A DNA stretch of 64,000 bases from an uncultured Muribaculaceae bacterium (GCA_910586565.1 CAJUIT010000014.1:7453-71452); one strand, 5' to 3'. Shown: positions 1 to 8,130, numbered from the stretch's first letter. Notes: generated by a model from the letters alone, not told the origin. Numbers and translations: made by a program.

Positions 1-288
1 GGATATGTGCCTCTGATTATTCTCAATGCTCCCGTTGCGGGGCGCAGGGATGCTGTTATGGGGCAGGCCGACGTTTATTCCACGCTGCTCGACCAGATGC
101 AGCTTCCCTACGGTTGGCGCGGCATGGGCTTCTCGGCTCTCTCGCCTCAGTCGCCACGGTTTGCCGTTGACTATCAGGGGCGTGTGGTGGGCGACACCTC
201 GGGCGCACCCGGCGGGCTTGTGAAGCACATCAACGATGCCCGCGCCGCTTCCGACCTCATGATTCGCCATGATATGATGGAGAAATAG
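1..288 (+). CDS. sulfatase / LTA-synthase-like protein, C-terminal end (partial)
   Basis: The frame is open from the first base, so this is the last 95 codons of a gene that begins outside the window. The visible tail (PLIILNAPV, then GQADVYSTLLDQM, then a WRGMGFS segment) matches the end of alkaline-phosphatase-fold sulfatases of the LTA-synthase family, where an xGQxDVxPTLL-type segment precedes the final strand. These are membrane-anchored phosphoglycerol or phosphoethanolamine transferases or sulfatases. The metal-binding and catalytic residues are not in view, so the substrate cannot be judged. Confidence 0.65.
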   Translation, partial: GYVPLIILNAPVAGRRDAVMGQADVYSTLLDQMQLPYGWRGMGFSALSPQSPRFAVDYQGRVVGDTSGAPGGLVKHINDARAASDLMIRHDMMEK

Positions 289-527
289 AAGTCAGAAGCC
301 AGAAGTCAGAAGTGAGAAGTGAGAAGTCAGAGGTCAGAAGGCTATCGGCGAGTCGTTAACGACCCTAACGACCCTAAAGACTTTAACGACCCTTCCCCTC
401 AAAGACTTTAAAGTCCTCCCCACCCACAAGCCGCCATATATGGCGGCTCTACGTGCGGCTTCGCCGAATGCAGCTGCGCGAAGCCTCTAAAAACTCAAAA
501 CTCAAAACTAACAACTAATCACCCCCC
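289..527. repeat. repeat-rich intergenic stretch
   Basis: No gene is seen here. In order it holds a degenerate tandem of AGAAGTCAG / AGAAGTGAG units (about 289-342), a run of TTAACGACCC / AAAGACTTTAA units (about 355-415), a perfect 20-bp palindrome at 429-448, and an AAAACTC tandem (487-515). The palindrome and its right flank recur at 5804-5823 and 6891-6910, so part of the stretch is a dispersed element. Confidence 0.7.
429..448. repeat. dispersed palindromic repeat, copy 1
   Basis: Perfect palindrome AGCCGCCATATATGGCGGCT, followed by CTACGTGCGGCTTCGCC and then a GCGAAGCCTCTAAAAACT block. Copies 2 (5804-5823, inverted) and 3 (6891-6910) share the palindrome and flanks, differing mainly at the two central bases. 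Confidence 0.8.
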
Positions 528-1973
528 TTGCATTGGTTTGCTGAAAATATCGATATGTCGTGGGTCTGGTGGATTGTCAACATTCTCTATGCGTTGACGA
601 TTCTCGGAATCATAGCTGTTGTGGTCAGCGAGAACCGCAATCCCGTGAAGTCGCTGGCATGGGTAACCGTGCTGCTGGTTGTGCCGGTGGTTGGGATGGT
701 GCTCTACGTTGTGTTCGGCCGCAACATCCAGACCAAACGCATCATCTCGCGCCGCAACCGCCGCAAGCTCCGCCGACTCGGCGCAGTTGGGGGGACCGAT
801 GTCAACAAACTCGACTATCCACCCTCCACCATGCAGCAGGTGAATCTCGCCCATGCTCTCTGCGGTTCAAACTACTACGAGGGTAACACGGTTGACATTT
901 TCGACAACGGAACCGACAAATTCAGGGCTCTTTTGGCCGACATAGCATCGGCGCGTAGCTACATCAACATGCAATACTACATCATTGTGAACGACCACAT
1001 CGGCACGCAGGTGATGGAAGCGTTGATGGAGAGGGCGCGTGCCGGGGTGAAAGTGAGGCTCATCTACGACCACGTTGGCTCGTTCAAGCTATCCAACCGA
1101 TGGTTGCGCCGCCTTAAGGAGGCCGGGGTGGAGGCCTACCCCTTTTTCAAGGTGGTGTTTCCTCCGTTCGGCACGCGCATAAACTGGCGTAACCACCGCA
1201 AAATTGTGATTATCGACGGGGAAACGGGCTATATAGGTGGCATGAACGTTGCCGACCGCTACATCGACGGAGGACGCCTCTTCGACACCTGGCGCGACCT
1301 TCACCTGCGGGTGAAAGGGCCGGCCGTGTTCGCGTTGCAGCAATCGTTTGCCGTCGACTGGAACTTCATGGGGCAGCCGCTTCTTGAGGAGCCGCAGCAG
1401 GCCTCACCTATGGCTGGTGAGTCCACCGTGGGGATGCAGCTCGTAACCGGAGGTCCCACCACCCAGTGGATGAACATGACCCTGATGTTTCAGCAGGCGA
1501 TAGCACGCGCCCGCGAATGCGTCTATATCCAGACCCCCTATTTCATCCCATCCGAGGGGTTGATTCAGGCATTGCAGATTGCGGCGCTGGCGAAAGTTGA
1601 TGTGCGGCTTATGATTCCCCGCCGTTCCGACAGCGACATGCTCCGCTGGGCATCCTGCTCCTATGTGATGGAGTGCCTGCGAGCCGGCATAAAAGTTTAC
1701 TTCTACGACAAGGGGATGCTTCACAGCAAAGCCATTATCATCGACGATGATTTCTGCACCGTCGGGTCGACCAACTTCGACTTCCGCAGCTTCGAGCATA
1801 ATTTCGAGGCCAACATGCTCATCTACTCCCCCGAATTCAACAGCCGCATGAAAGAGCTTTTCTTGCGCGACATGCGAGATTGCACACGCATCACCGCCGC
1901 CGCATGGCGCAGGCGTCCGGTGCTTGAAAAGGCTCTTGAATCGTTCATGAGGCTTTTCTCCCCGATATTGTAA
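528..1973 (+). CDS. cls: cardiolipin synthase (phospholipase D family)
   Basis: Condenses two phosphatidylglycerols (or PG with another phospholipid) into cardiolipin at the inner membrane. The 481-residue length is normal for bacterial ClsA-type enzymes. Two N-terminal membrane segments (about residues 12-33 and 41-63) precede two PLD domains. Each has an HxK(x)4D motif: HRKIVIIDG with His at about 223, and HSKAIIIDD with His at about 399; GG(M)N and GSTNFD follow. An in-frame ATG at 555 would remove nine residues without touching the membrane segments and could be the true start. It stands alone on the plus strand, and no consensus promoter was found in the repeat-rich upstream region. Confidence 0.93.
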   Translation: MHWFAENIDMSWVWWIVNILYALTILGIIAVVVSENRNPVKSLAWVTVLLVVPVVGMVLYVVFGRNIQTKRIISRRNRRKLRRLGAVGGTDVNKLDYPPSTMQQVNLAHALCGSNYYEGNTVDIFDNGTDKFRALLADIASARSYINMQYYIIVNDHIGTQVMEALMERARAGVKVRLIYDHVGSFKLSNRWLRRLKEAGVEAYPFFKVVFPPFGTRINWRNHRKIVIIDGETGYIGGMNVADRYIDGGRLFDTWRDLHLRVKGPAVFALQQSFAVDWNFMGQPLLEEPQQASPMAGESTVGMQLVTGGPTTQWMNMTLMFQQAIARARECVYIQTPYFIPSEGLIQALQIAALAKVDVRLMIPRRSDSDMLRWASCSYVMECLRAGIKVYFYDKGMLHSKAIIIDDDFCTVGSTNFDFRSFEHNFEANMLIYSPEFNSRMKELFLRDMRDCTRITAAAWRRRPVLEKALESFMRLFSPIL

Positions 1974-2050
1974 TAATCTGCTGCTCCGATTGAACCGCTG
2001 CGGCCGCCGCGAACTTTTTGCAGCACAGCCGTGTTGATAGATTGGCGCTA

Positions 2051-2155
2051 AGAAGTCATCTTGACTTTTTATTTGTTAACACCGGCCCGTAAAGGCCGCC
2101 GTGGTTGACAAAAGGCAATTATTTTAACTTTCGGTAAAAAGTCAAGACGACTTCT
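2051..2155. repeat. inverted pair of a short repeat upstream of pckA
   Basis: AGAAGTCATCTTGACTTTTT at 2051-2070 and its near-exact reverse complement (TAAAAAGTCAAGACGACTT, 2135-2153) face each other across about 63 bases. A third copy of the right arm, with the same AACTTTCGGTAAAAA lead-in, lies after the pckA terminator at 4054-4084. Each arm contains a small imperfect palindrome of the AAGTC/GACTT type. The pair could form a large stem or bind a protein. Confidence 0.65.
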
Positions 2156-2233
2156 CATTGTCGGGCGCAGGCTTGGTGAAAACCTAAATAAATTAAAAAT
2201 TTAATTATTACGGAAATTTTTCCGTAATATAGA

Positions 2234-2264
2234 TTTGCAATTCAAAAAAAGGTGCGTAACTTTG
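2234..2264 (+). promoter_or_regulatory. pckA promoter (Bacteroidetes type)
   Basis: TTTG at 2234-2237, a 19-base spacer, then TAACTTTG at 2257-2264: an exact fit to the Bacteroidetes -33/-7 consensus. Transcription would begin near 2271, giving a leader of about 100 nt. Confidence 0.75.
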
Positions 2265-2371
2265 CACCCGAATAGGAAGCGCTCTGTTTGAACCGCGCGT
2301 TTTCCTGCTTGATACATACAACAATTCTACAGAACATTAAACTTCATTTTAACATACATTTTTATAACAAA

Positions 2372-3973
2372 ATGAGCAAGATTGATTTGACCCAGTACGG
2401 TATTACCGGTACCCCCAAAATCTACCACAACCCCTCGTGGGATGAACTCTACATCGACGAAACCAAGCCCGAACTCACCGGCTATGAAAAAGGCCAGGAC
2501 ACTGAACTCGGCGCTGTGAACGTGATGACCGGTATCTACACCGGACGTTCCCCCAAAGATAAATTCTTCGTTGAGGACGAAGTTTCCAAGAACACCATCT
2601 GGTGGACCTCTGACGACTACAAGAACGACAACAAGCCCATCACTCCCAAAACCTGGGATGCCCTCAAGGCCATCGCCGACAAAGAGCTGAGCGACAAGCC
2701 CCTCTACGTTGTCGACGCATTCTGCGGCTCGAACAAGGACACCCGTCTGGCCGTTCGCTTCATCATGGAAGTGGCATGGCAGGCTCACTTCGTTACCAAC
2801 ATGTTCATCCGCCCCACCAAGGAAGAACTCGAGGACTTCACTCCCGATTTCGTTGTTATGAACGCTTCCAAGGCTAAGGTTGAGAACTGGAAAGAACTCG
2901 GCATCAACTCCGAAACTTGCGTTGCCTTCAACCTCACCCAGCGCATGCAGGTGATCATCAACACATGGTATGGCGGCGAAATGAAGAAAGGTATGTTCTC
3001 TATCATGAACTACTACCTTCCCCTCAAGGGCATGGCTTCGATGCACTGCTCGGCTAACACCGACCTCAACGGCGAGAACACCGCTATCTTCTTCGGCCTC
3101 AGCGGCACAGGTAAGACCACCCTTTCCACCGACCCCAAACGTCTGCTCATCGGCGACGACGAACACGGCTGGGACGACAACGGCGTGTTCAACTTCGAAG
3201 GCGGTTGCTATGCCAAGGTTATCAACCTCGACAAAGAAAGCGAACCCGATATCTACAACGCTATCCGTCGCAACGCACTTCTCGAAAACGTTACTGTTGA
3301 CGCAAACGGCAAAATCGACTTCGCCGACAAGAGCGTGACCGAGAACACCCGCGTTTCCTACCCCATCAACTTCATCGAGAAAATCGCCCCGGGCAGCCAC
3401 GGTCCCGCCGCCAAGAACGTAATCTTCCTGTCGGCCGACGCATTCGGCGTGCTTCCCCCCGTTTCGATTCTCACCCCCGAGCAGACCAAGTACTACTTCC
3501 TGTCGGGCTTCACCTCGAAACTTGCCGGTACAGAACGCGGCATCACCGAGCCCACTCCCACATTCTCGGCTTGCTTCGGCGCAGCCTTCCTGAGCCTGCA
3601 CCCCACAAAATATGCCGAAGAGCTCGTTAAGAAGATGGAAAAGAGCGGCGCAAAGGCTTATCTCGTGAACACCGGCTGGAACGGCTCCGGCAAGCGCATC
3701 TCTATCCGCGACACCCGCGGCATCATCGACGCTATCCTCGACGGTGCTATCCTCAAGGCTCCCACAAAGCAGATTCCCATCTTCGATTTCACCGTTCCCA
3801 CCGAACTTCCCGGTGTTGATCCCAAGATTCTCGACCCCCGCGACACCTACGCTAACCCCGCAGAGTGGACCGAAAAAGCTACCAAGCTCGCCGAGATGTT
3901 CATCAACAACTTCAAGAAATTCGAGCACAACGAAGCCGGCAAGGCACTCGTTGCTGCAGGTCCCCAGCTCTAA
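2372..3973 (+). CDS. pckA: phosphoenolpyruvate carboxykinase (ATP)
   Basis: Interconverts oxaloacetate + ATP and PEP + CO2 + ADP. In gut Bacteroidales it usually runs toward oxaloacetate to feed the succinate pathway. The 533-residue length fits PckA. Visible motifs: the kinase-1a P-loop GLSGTGKTTLS at about 242-252, the following GDDEHGW metal-binding segment, the N-terminal TGRSPKDKF substrate loop and a C-terminal NTGWNG...SIRDTRGII block. The frame is open upstream to an ATG at 2288. The start at 2372 (MSKIDLTQYG) is chosen because homologues begin there and the extra 28 residues resemble leader sequence. Codon use is strongly biased, suggesting high expression. It is monocistronic, with its own promoter and a strong terminator. 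Confidence 0.97.
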   Translation: MSKIDLTQYGITGTPKIYHNPSWDELYIDETKPELTGYEKGQDTELGAVNVMTGIYTGRSPKDKFFVEDEVSKNTIWWTSDDYKNDNKPITPKTWDALKAIADKELSDKPLYVVDAFCGSNKDTRLAVRFIMEVAWQAHFVTNMFIRPTKEELEDFTPDFVVMNASKAKVENWKELGINSETCVAFNLTQRMQVIINTWYGGEMKKGMFSIMNYYLPLKGMASMHCSANTDLNGENTAIFFGLSGTGKTTLSTDPKRLLIGDDEHGWDDNGVFNFEGGCYAKVINLDKESEPDIYNAIRRNALLENVTVDANGKIDFADKSVTENTRVSYPINFIEKIAPGSHGPAAKNVIFLSADAFGVLPPVSILTPEQTKYYFLSGFTSKLAGTERGITEPTPTFSACFGAAFLSLHPTKYAEELVKKMEKSGAKAYLVNTGWNGSGKRISIRDTRGIIDAILDGAILKAPTKQIPIFDFTVPTELPGVDPKILDPRDTYANPAEWTEKATKLAEMFINNFKKFEHNEAGKALVAAGPQL

Positions 3974-4012
3974 TCGCCAACAGGCAAGAGCCTGACACGA
4001 ATTTTTAAAATA

Positions 4013-4053
4013 AACGAGGTCGCGCATCGCAGCGCGGCCTCGTTGCTTTTTTA
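4013..4053 (+). terminator. intrinsic terminator of pckA
   Basis: A 13-bp stem (AACGAGGTCGCGC with GCGCGGCCTCGTT, one G-T pair) around the loop ATCGCA, followed by GCTTTTTT. Confidence 0.85.
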
Positions 4054-4084
4054 AACTTTCGGTAAAAAAGTCAAGATGACTTCT
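4054..4084 (+). repeat. third copy of the AAGTCAAGATGACTT repeat
   Basis: AACTTTCGGTAAAAA followed by AGTCAAGATGACTTCT, matching 2127-2155 over about 30 bases apart from one added A and one substitution. It sits directly after the pckA terminator. Confidence 0.65.
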
Positions 4085-4135
4085 ACATTCATTTGGCTGC
4101 CACCGAGAAATTTCTAACATTTTTTTTGCAAAAAT

Positions 4136-4167
4136 TTTGGCAGGGGAGAAAACCGTTTGTATCTTTG
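4136..4167 (+). promoter_or_regulatory. promoter for the secreted glycan-binding protein
   Basis: TTTG (4136-4139), 20 bases, TATCTTTG (4160-4167). The implied leader is about 195 nt, long for this genome. It contains several short inverted repeats (GTGAG/CTCAC near 4184-4230 and a GCG-rich stem near 4297-4335), so post-transcriptional control is possible. Confidence 0.7.
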
Positions 4168-4370
4168 CCTGTGAAAAACATTAGTGAGCCTCACAACTGT
4201 CTGTGTGAGCCATGATTGATTCTCACCCGTGTAGAGAGATTTGTAGAGTGCAGCCCTCCGGGGCATCAATACAATCTGACTTCATTTAGCCTAAAACGCA
4301 AACGCGTTCGCCTGCAAGGGTAAACGCGCAGTGCAAATCATTTAATACCATTACTTAATTAACCTTAATC

Positions 4371-5549
4371 ATGAAGAAATTTTTACTTTCAATGATTGCT
4401 CTTGTAGCTTCGTTTGCTGCAAGCGCGGCTGTCGTGTATTTCGACAACTCGGAATCAAACTGGACAGCAGTAAGCTGCTACACTTTCAGTGAGGAAACTA
4501 TGGGCACATGGCCCGGTGAACAGCTCACCCCCAATGCCGACGGTCTCTATGAATTTACCTATACTTCGGCTCCCGCCGGCCTCAAATTCCACGACAACAC
4601 CGGCGCAGGTGACACCGGCGATATCACTGAATTCAGCGACGGCGACATCTTCGGTGCTGATGGCAAGAAAGTCGATGATGACACCCCCACTCCTCCCACC
4701 CCTCCCACTCCCGTTGGCGACAAAGACCTCTATATCGTAGGTAACTTCTGCGGCTGGGACCTCAGTGCTGCCATTAAGATGGATCACGAAGAAGGCACAA
4801 ACGTGTGGACTCTTACCACCGACGCAATGGACGGTGACGAATGGAAAATTTGCGACGGCACCTGGGGCTGGTCGTTCGGTGCAGGTGGCGAAGGCACACA
4901 GCCCGGCGTTGATAACGAAGTTTGGTACAACTCTTCACTCAATTTCACAGGTGTGACCGGTTCTACCACCATCACATTCACCCTTGTTGAAGGTTCTGAT
5001 GTTCAAGATAGCTCTATCCCTTCTATCCTCAGCTACACCGGCGCTGCTCCCGTGCCCACCGCTCCTGAAACTCTCTATATCCTCGGCGACATGGTCGACA
5101 ACCATTGGGATCCCTCCAACGGTGTTGCTCTCGTTAAAGATGGCAACGTGTTCACCGGCACTGTTGAAATGGAAACCGCTTTCGATAACGACTACGGCTA
5201 CTTCAGCTTCTGCACTGAACTCAGCGCATCAAGCGAGGATTGGAGCGTAGGTACTCGCTACGGCGCAGCTGAGCTTAACGCCCTCATCGCTGCAGGCGAA
5301 ACCGCATCTTTCGTTAAGGGTACAAACTCTTGGATGGTTCTCCCCGGCAAATATGACGTTAAGGTTGACTTCGACACCAACACTGTAGCTCTCACCGCCA
5401 ACTCCAGCGGCATCGAAAATGTTGCAGTTGAGGCTGCTCAGCCCGCAGTTTACTACAACCTCCAGGGTGTTCGCGTAGCTGCTCCCGAAGCCGGCTCGCT
5501 CTACATCGTTAAGCGCGGCGACAAGGTTTCGAAAGAAATCGTTCGCTAA
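4371..5549 (+). CDS. secreted starch/glycan-binding protein with sorting-like tail
   Basis: 392 residues with a clear Sec signal peptide (MKKFLLSMIALVASFAASA). Residues about 20-95 (VYFDNSESNW, then TWPGEQ) resemble the CBM26-type starch-binding module. After a Thr/Pro linker (TPPTPPTP, about 107-115) come two SusE/SusF-like beta modules, each opening with an LYIVG.. or LYILGD.. strand (about 120 and 235). The last 35 residues (YYNLQGVRV...LYIVKRGDKVSKEIVR) form the short conserved tail of many Bacteroidales secreted proteins. Its likely role is surface or periplasmic glycan binding. No SusC/SusD or glycosidase gene lies nearby, which is unusual. Ligand specificity is not visible. Confidence 0.75.
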   Translation: MKKFLLSMIALVASFAASAAVVYFDNSESNWTAVSCYTFSEETMGTWPGEQLTPNADGLYEFTYTSAPAGLKFHDNTGAGDTGDITEFSDGDIFGADGKKVDDDTPTPPTPPTPVGDKDLYIVGNFCGWDLSAAIKMDHEEGTNVWTLTTDAMDGDEWKICDGTWGWSFGAGGEGTQPGVDNEVWYNSSLNFTGVTGSTTITFTLVEGSDVQDSSIPSILSYTGAAPVPTAPETLYILGDMVDNHWDPSNGVALVKDGNVFTGTVEMETAFDNDYGYFSFCTELSASSEDWSVGTRYGAAELNALIAAGETASFVKGTNSWMVLPGKYDVKVDFDTNTVALTANSSGIENVAVEAAQPAVYYNLQGVRVAAPEAGSLYIVKRGDKVSKEIVR

Positions 5550-5637
5550 TCATTGAACCCTAAAACCTAATCGAAAACATATTAGTTTTCAATAGGATTC
5601 AATAACAAAAAAACTCTTTTAGAGCTTTTTTACCCCC

Positions 5638-5678
5638 TCCCGGGAATTGGGTGTGAGCCCCATTCCCGGGATTTTTTT
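5638..5678 (+). terminator. intrinsic terminator after the glycan-binding protein
   Basis: TCCCGGGAAT (5638-5647) pairs with ATTCCCGGGA (5662-5671), with three extra G-C pairs inside, followed by seven T. Confidence 0.85.
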
Positions 5679-5803
5679 GCCCCGTCCCCCACCGCCACCC
5701 CCGCTTCCCACGCCCCCGCCAACCCCCGCTCCATTCGGCGCCACCAACCCCCGCTTCACTCGGCATAGCCAATACCCGCTTCACTCGGCGTAGCCGCACG
5801 TAG

Positions 5804-5823
5804 AGCCGCCATACATGGCGGCT
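5804..5823. repeat. dispersed palindromic repeat, copy 2 (inverted)
   Basis: AGCCGCCATACATGGCGGCT with the flank GCGTAGCCGCACGTAG on its left: the reverse-complement arrangement of copy 1. A GTCTTTC tandem follows (about 5832-5855). A CGCTTCACTCGGC unit is itself repeated at about 5751-5790. Confidence 0.75.
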
Positions 5824-5944
5824 TGTAACCTTTCGTCTTTCGTCTTTTCGTCTCTAAAACAAGTGGTCGGAGACCACGGGGTAGTCGGTAACCCCACCAT
5901 ACAGCCGCCCTGCGCGGCGTTTGGTGGGGACTGCCACTACTATA

Positions 5945-5972
5945 CTCAACGCAACCTTGGAGAGGTGCGTTG
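5945..5972. repeat. 28-bp dispersed hairpin repeat, copy 1
   Basis: A 28-base inverted repeat beginning CTCAACGCAACC and ending GGTGCGTTG. An identical copy in reverse complement lies at 35619-35646. The arms CAACGC-ACCT and AGGT-GCGTTG leave a five-base loop, so it folds as a hairpin on either strand. Confidence 0.8.
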
Positions 5973-6080
5973 CTAAGATTTTTAGGCCTTTATTGTGCCT
6001 CCCGCCTCTCCTTTTTTGATGCTGTGGAAAGTTGAAAACTTTCGTGCCTTTTAAGCCCCCTCATCACGAGGCCGTGCTTT

Positions 6081-6088
6081 TATCTTTG
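6081..6088 (+). promoter_or_regulatory. possible -7 element before the C-rich ORF
   Basis: TATCTTTG ends seven bases before the ATG at 6096, so transcription from it would give an almost leaderless message. No clear TTTG lies 19-20 bases upstream. Confidence 0.35.
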
Positions 6089-6095
6089 CGCCTCG

Positions 6096-6857
6096 ATGCG
6101 CAAGCTCCTCACCACATCTCGCCCCATTAAGTTGCGTCCGCCCATGCCCGTTTCGCGCGGCTTCGCACGCTTCCTCGGCCGCCCCCTCTCTCGAGCCGAG
6201 CGCATCGTCATATCCCGCCTTGAGCGCGCATCCACCTCCTCCCCCGTCCTCATCATCGACCCTCCGGGCATCGACTCTACCTCAATCCTCCGCAGCTATC
6301 TTCACTACCGCCTCTCACTCTCCCTCCCTCACACCCTCGCCATCATCTGCGAGAGTGCAACCCTCAGCACCCACACTCGCTTCCCCGGCCACAAACAGCT
6401 CTGGAATTTCTCCCCCCGCAACCCCTCAAATCTGCGCGGTTGCAACCCCGAGTTCGCCCTTCTGCTCAACATGCAGAACTTCCGCAGCTACAGCCCCTTC
6501 CGCCGCAACCACCTCAACTTCCTCGACATCTGCCGCGCCATCTTCCCCTACATCGGCAGCGGTCTCGTCATCCTCCACTATCAAGACACCCCAAGAGGCC
6601 GCAAATTCCCCCTGCAGTTGCAGCGCATCACCCCCGAGCCCTCCCCGCGCGTCATCCTCCGCAACGCCACAACCTATCTCATCATCCCCTTCATCACCTA
6701 CACCTCCCCACAACCTCCGCCCCCTTTATTAGAATCAACCCGCGAGGGTCCTCCACACACCCTCGTCCGAACCTTGCGGTGTGCCGGACTCCGCCCAACC
6801 ATAGGCTCCGTGTTCCTCCGAACTCCCCTATGCAACCGCCCGGCCAGAGCCCTTTGA
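6096..6857 (+). CDS. hypothetical protein, C-rich ORF; possible terminase-like remnant
   Basis: I do not recognise this 253-codon ORF with certainty. It has strong C in third positions and sensible alternation of hydrophobic and polar residues over about residues 25-190 (VLIIDPPGIDSTSIL, then HTLAIICESATLS, then IGSGLVILHYQDTPRG). This order loosely recalls a phage large-terminase ATPase: a P-loop-like strand, a second strand, and a late strand ending in a small polar turn. The Walker A lysine/GxGKS pattern is absent and the length is about half that of a terminase. The last 60 residues look random. Competing open frames exist because the stretch is poor in stops, so it may be a decayed gene or not a gene at all. 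Confidence 0.35.
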   Translation: MRKLLTTSRPIKLRPPMPVSRGFARFLGRPLSRAERIVISRLERASTSSPVLIIDPPGIDSTSILRSYLHYRLSLSLPHTLAIICESATLSTHTRFPGHKQLWNFSPRNPSNLRGCNPEFALLLNMQNFRSYSPFRRNHLNFLDICRAIFPYIGSGLVILHYQDTPRGRKFPLQLQRITPEPSPRVILRNATTYLIIPFITYTSPQPPPPLLESTREGPPHTLVRTLRCAGLRPTIGSVFLRTPLCNRPARAL

Positions 6858-6890
6858 CATTCTTTCCATAACTATCCCTCCTCCGCCCCA

Positions 6891-6910
6891 AGCCGCCATG
6901 TATGGCGGCT
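6891..6910. repeat. dispersed palindromic repeat, copy 3
   Basis: AGCCGCCATGTATGGCGGCT, then CTACGTTAACGCGAAGCCTC and AAAAACT tandems as in copy 1, followed by a GTCTTTC tandem (6967-6999). Confidence 0.8.
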
Positions 6911-7002
6911 CTACGTTAACGCGAAGCCTCTAAAAACTAAAAACTCACACCTAAAAACTATTCTCGCTTTTTGTCTTTCGTCTTTCTGTCTTTCGTCTCC
7001 AA

Positions 7003-7039
7003 AAAAAACGAAACCGGGCCCGATTCACATCGGTCCCGG
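7003..7039 (-). terminator. intrinsic terminator, minus strand
   Basis: CCGGGCCCGAT (7014-7024) pairs with ATCGGTCCCGG (7029-7039) around TCAC. On the minus strand it is followed by TTTCGTTTTTTTT. The nearest minus-strand gene (the deaminase) ends about 290 bases away, so the terminator may close a separate small RNA or a long 3' UTR. Confidence 0.7.
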
Positions 7040-7327
7040 CTCCTTCCTTATTGGCATTTGTATATGAAACAAACTTATCAGTATTCTTTTGGCGGCTGCT
7101 TTGAGTTCCCGTAATCACCCTGTCGTATGCCTTGGTCGGCTGGTGCCGGCGTCCGGCCTGCGGCAGAGCTGCAACCGCTCAGTCATTCAAAAAATTATAC
7201 TCCAATTAATCAATCATTCATTCAATCATTCAATTCAATCATTATGCTTTTATGTCGGTTCCGTCGGTAGCGACGGATTGTTTTCTGTTTGAGGTTGAGA
7301 GAGGGGAGGAGATGGAGCCGTTGCGGC
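7040..7327 (-). other. non-coding stretch with possible structured RNA
   Basis: No credible ORF. Read on the minus strand there are GC-rich self-complementary segments (GCCGG-ACG-CCGGC near 7147-7160, GCGG...CCGC near 7155-7175) and the strong terminator at 7003-7039. An ATTCAATC-like tandem occupies about 7200-7242. The segment CAGGGTGATTACGGGAAC followed by AGCAGCC (about 7085-7113) faintly recalls the SRP RNA apical domain, but the expected flanking helix was not convincing. Confidence 0.3.
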
Positions 7328-7822
7328 TCAATAAGCAACCTTGTCGGCTTTCGCTGCCCACTTTTCGAAAGCTTTGATTGTGAAAGCGTTTTCGATGTGG
7401 ATACAGGGGATGGCTCTTTCGATGCGGGGTTTCTCGAGCTCGCGGTAGAGGAACTCATCCGAGAAATTGATGCGGTCGGCATCGCGCTGGGTGTTCCCGA
7501 AATAAATGCGGCTCACACCTGCCCAATAAAGCGCCGACAGACACATGGGGCAAGGCTCGCATGAGCTGTAAACGGTGCATCCCTTGAGCGAGAATGTATT
7601 CTCTTTGCGGCATGCCTCGCGGATGGCGTTTACTTCGGCGTGGGCGGTGGGGTCGTTGGAGAGTGTGACAGTGTTCACACCGGTGGCAACAACTTCGCCA
7701 TCGCGCACAACAACTGCGCCGAAGGGGCCTCCCCCGCGGTCAACGTTATCTTCGGCGAGCTTTGCCGCCATTTCCATGAACTCAATGTCACGGGGTGATA
7801 TGTTGGTTGCAGTTTCGTTCAT
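7328..7822 (-). CDS. guaD: guanine deaminase-like cytidine/deoxycytidylate deaminase family enzyme
   Basis: A 164-residue zinc-dependent deaminase. Zinc ligands and catalytic acid are visible as HAE at 61-63 and PCxxC at 90-94 (CEPCPMC). The length, the GGGPFGAVVVRDGEVV start of the fold (about 30-45) and the C-terminal aromatic-rich segment fit Bacillus-type GuaD, which converts guanine to xanthine. tRNA adenosine deaminase (TadA) is the main alternative, but the longer C-terminus favours GuaD. It lies downstream of tilS on the same strand with a 308-base gap, so probably a separate unit. No consensus promoter was found. Confidence 0.8.
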   Translation of the reverse strand: MNETATNISPRDIEFMEMAAKLAEDNVDRGGGPFGAVVVRDGEVVATGVNTVTLSNDPTAHAEVNAIREACRKENTFSLKGCTVYSSCEPCPMCLSALYWAGVSRIYFGNTQRDADRINFSDEFLYRELEKPRIERAIPCIHIENAFTIKAFEKWAAKADKVAY

Positions 7823-8130
7823 TTCGTTTTATTGAAGCCGAGGTTAGGTTTGGCGCAGACGCGGGCGACGCAGTGGCGCGGACGGCGGCAGGAATCCTGC
7901 TTCGCGGCATGACCGGCGCAGCGTTAAGTTTTTTCTAAAAAGTCGGGGTGAATCTCGTGTTTCTGATGGTAAGAATCAATCTTGACTTTTTATGTCGTTG
8001 TGTCGCGTTCTGTAGCCGTGGTTATGTCGGCTTAATTTAAGGTTGCTCGTTTTAAGCAAGGCAAATTAACGAAAGTTTTTTAAAATAATGTTTGAGGAGC
8101 TCTATAAAATTTGTTAATGTTGCCATTACG
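7823..8130. other. intergenic region with AAAAAGTC inverted repeat
   Basis: No gene. CTAAAAAGTC (about 7935) and GACTTTTTAT (7984-7993) form an inverted pair about 40 bases apart, and the right-hand part (AATCTTGACTTTTTAT) resembles the repeat around pckA. The region separates tilS from the deaminase. Confidence 0.5.

Noticed and set aside
289..345. CRISPR array from the AGAAGTCAG repeats
   Set aside because: The units are contiguous, 8-10 bases long and have no spacers.
2327..4120. 597-codon open frame on the minus strand opposite pckA
   Set aside because: Shadow of the strongly biased pckA codons; pckA has full motifs, promoter and terminator on the plus strand.
5550..7327. Insertion sequence or prophage remnant
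   Set aside because: Repeats and one odd ORF are present, but no transposase, integrase, terminal inverted repeats or target duplications were found.
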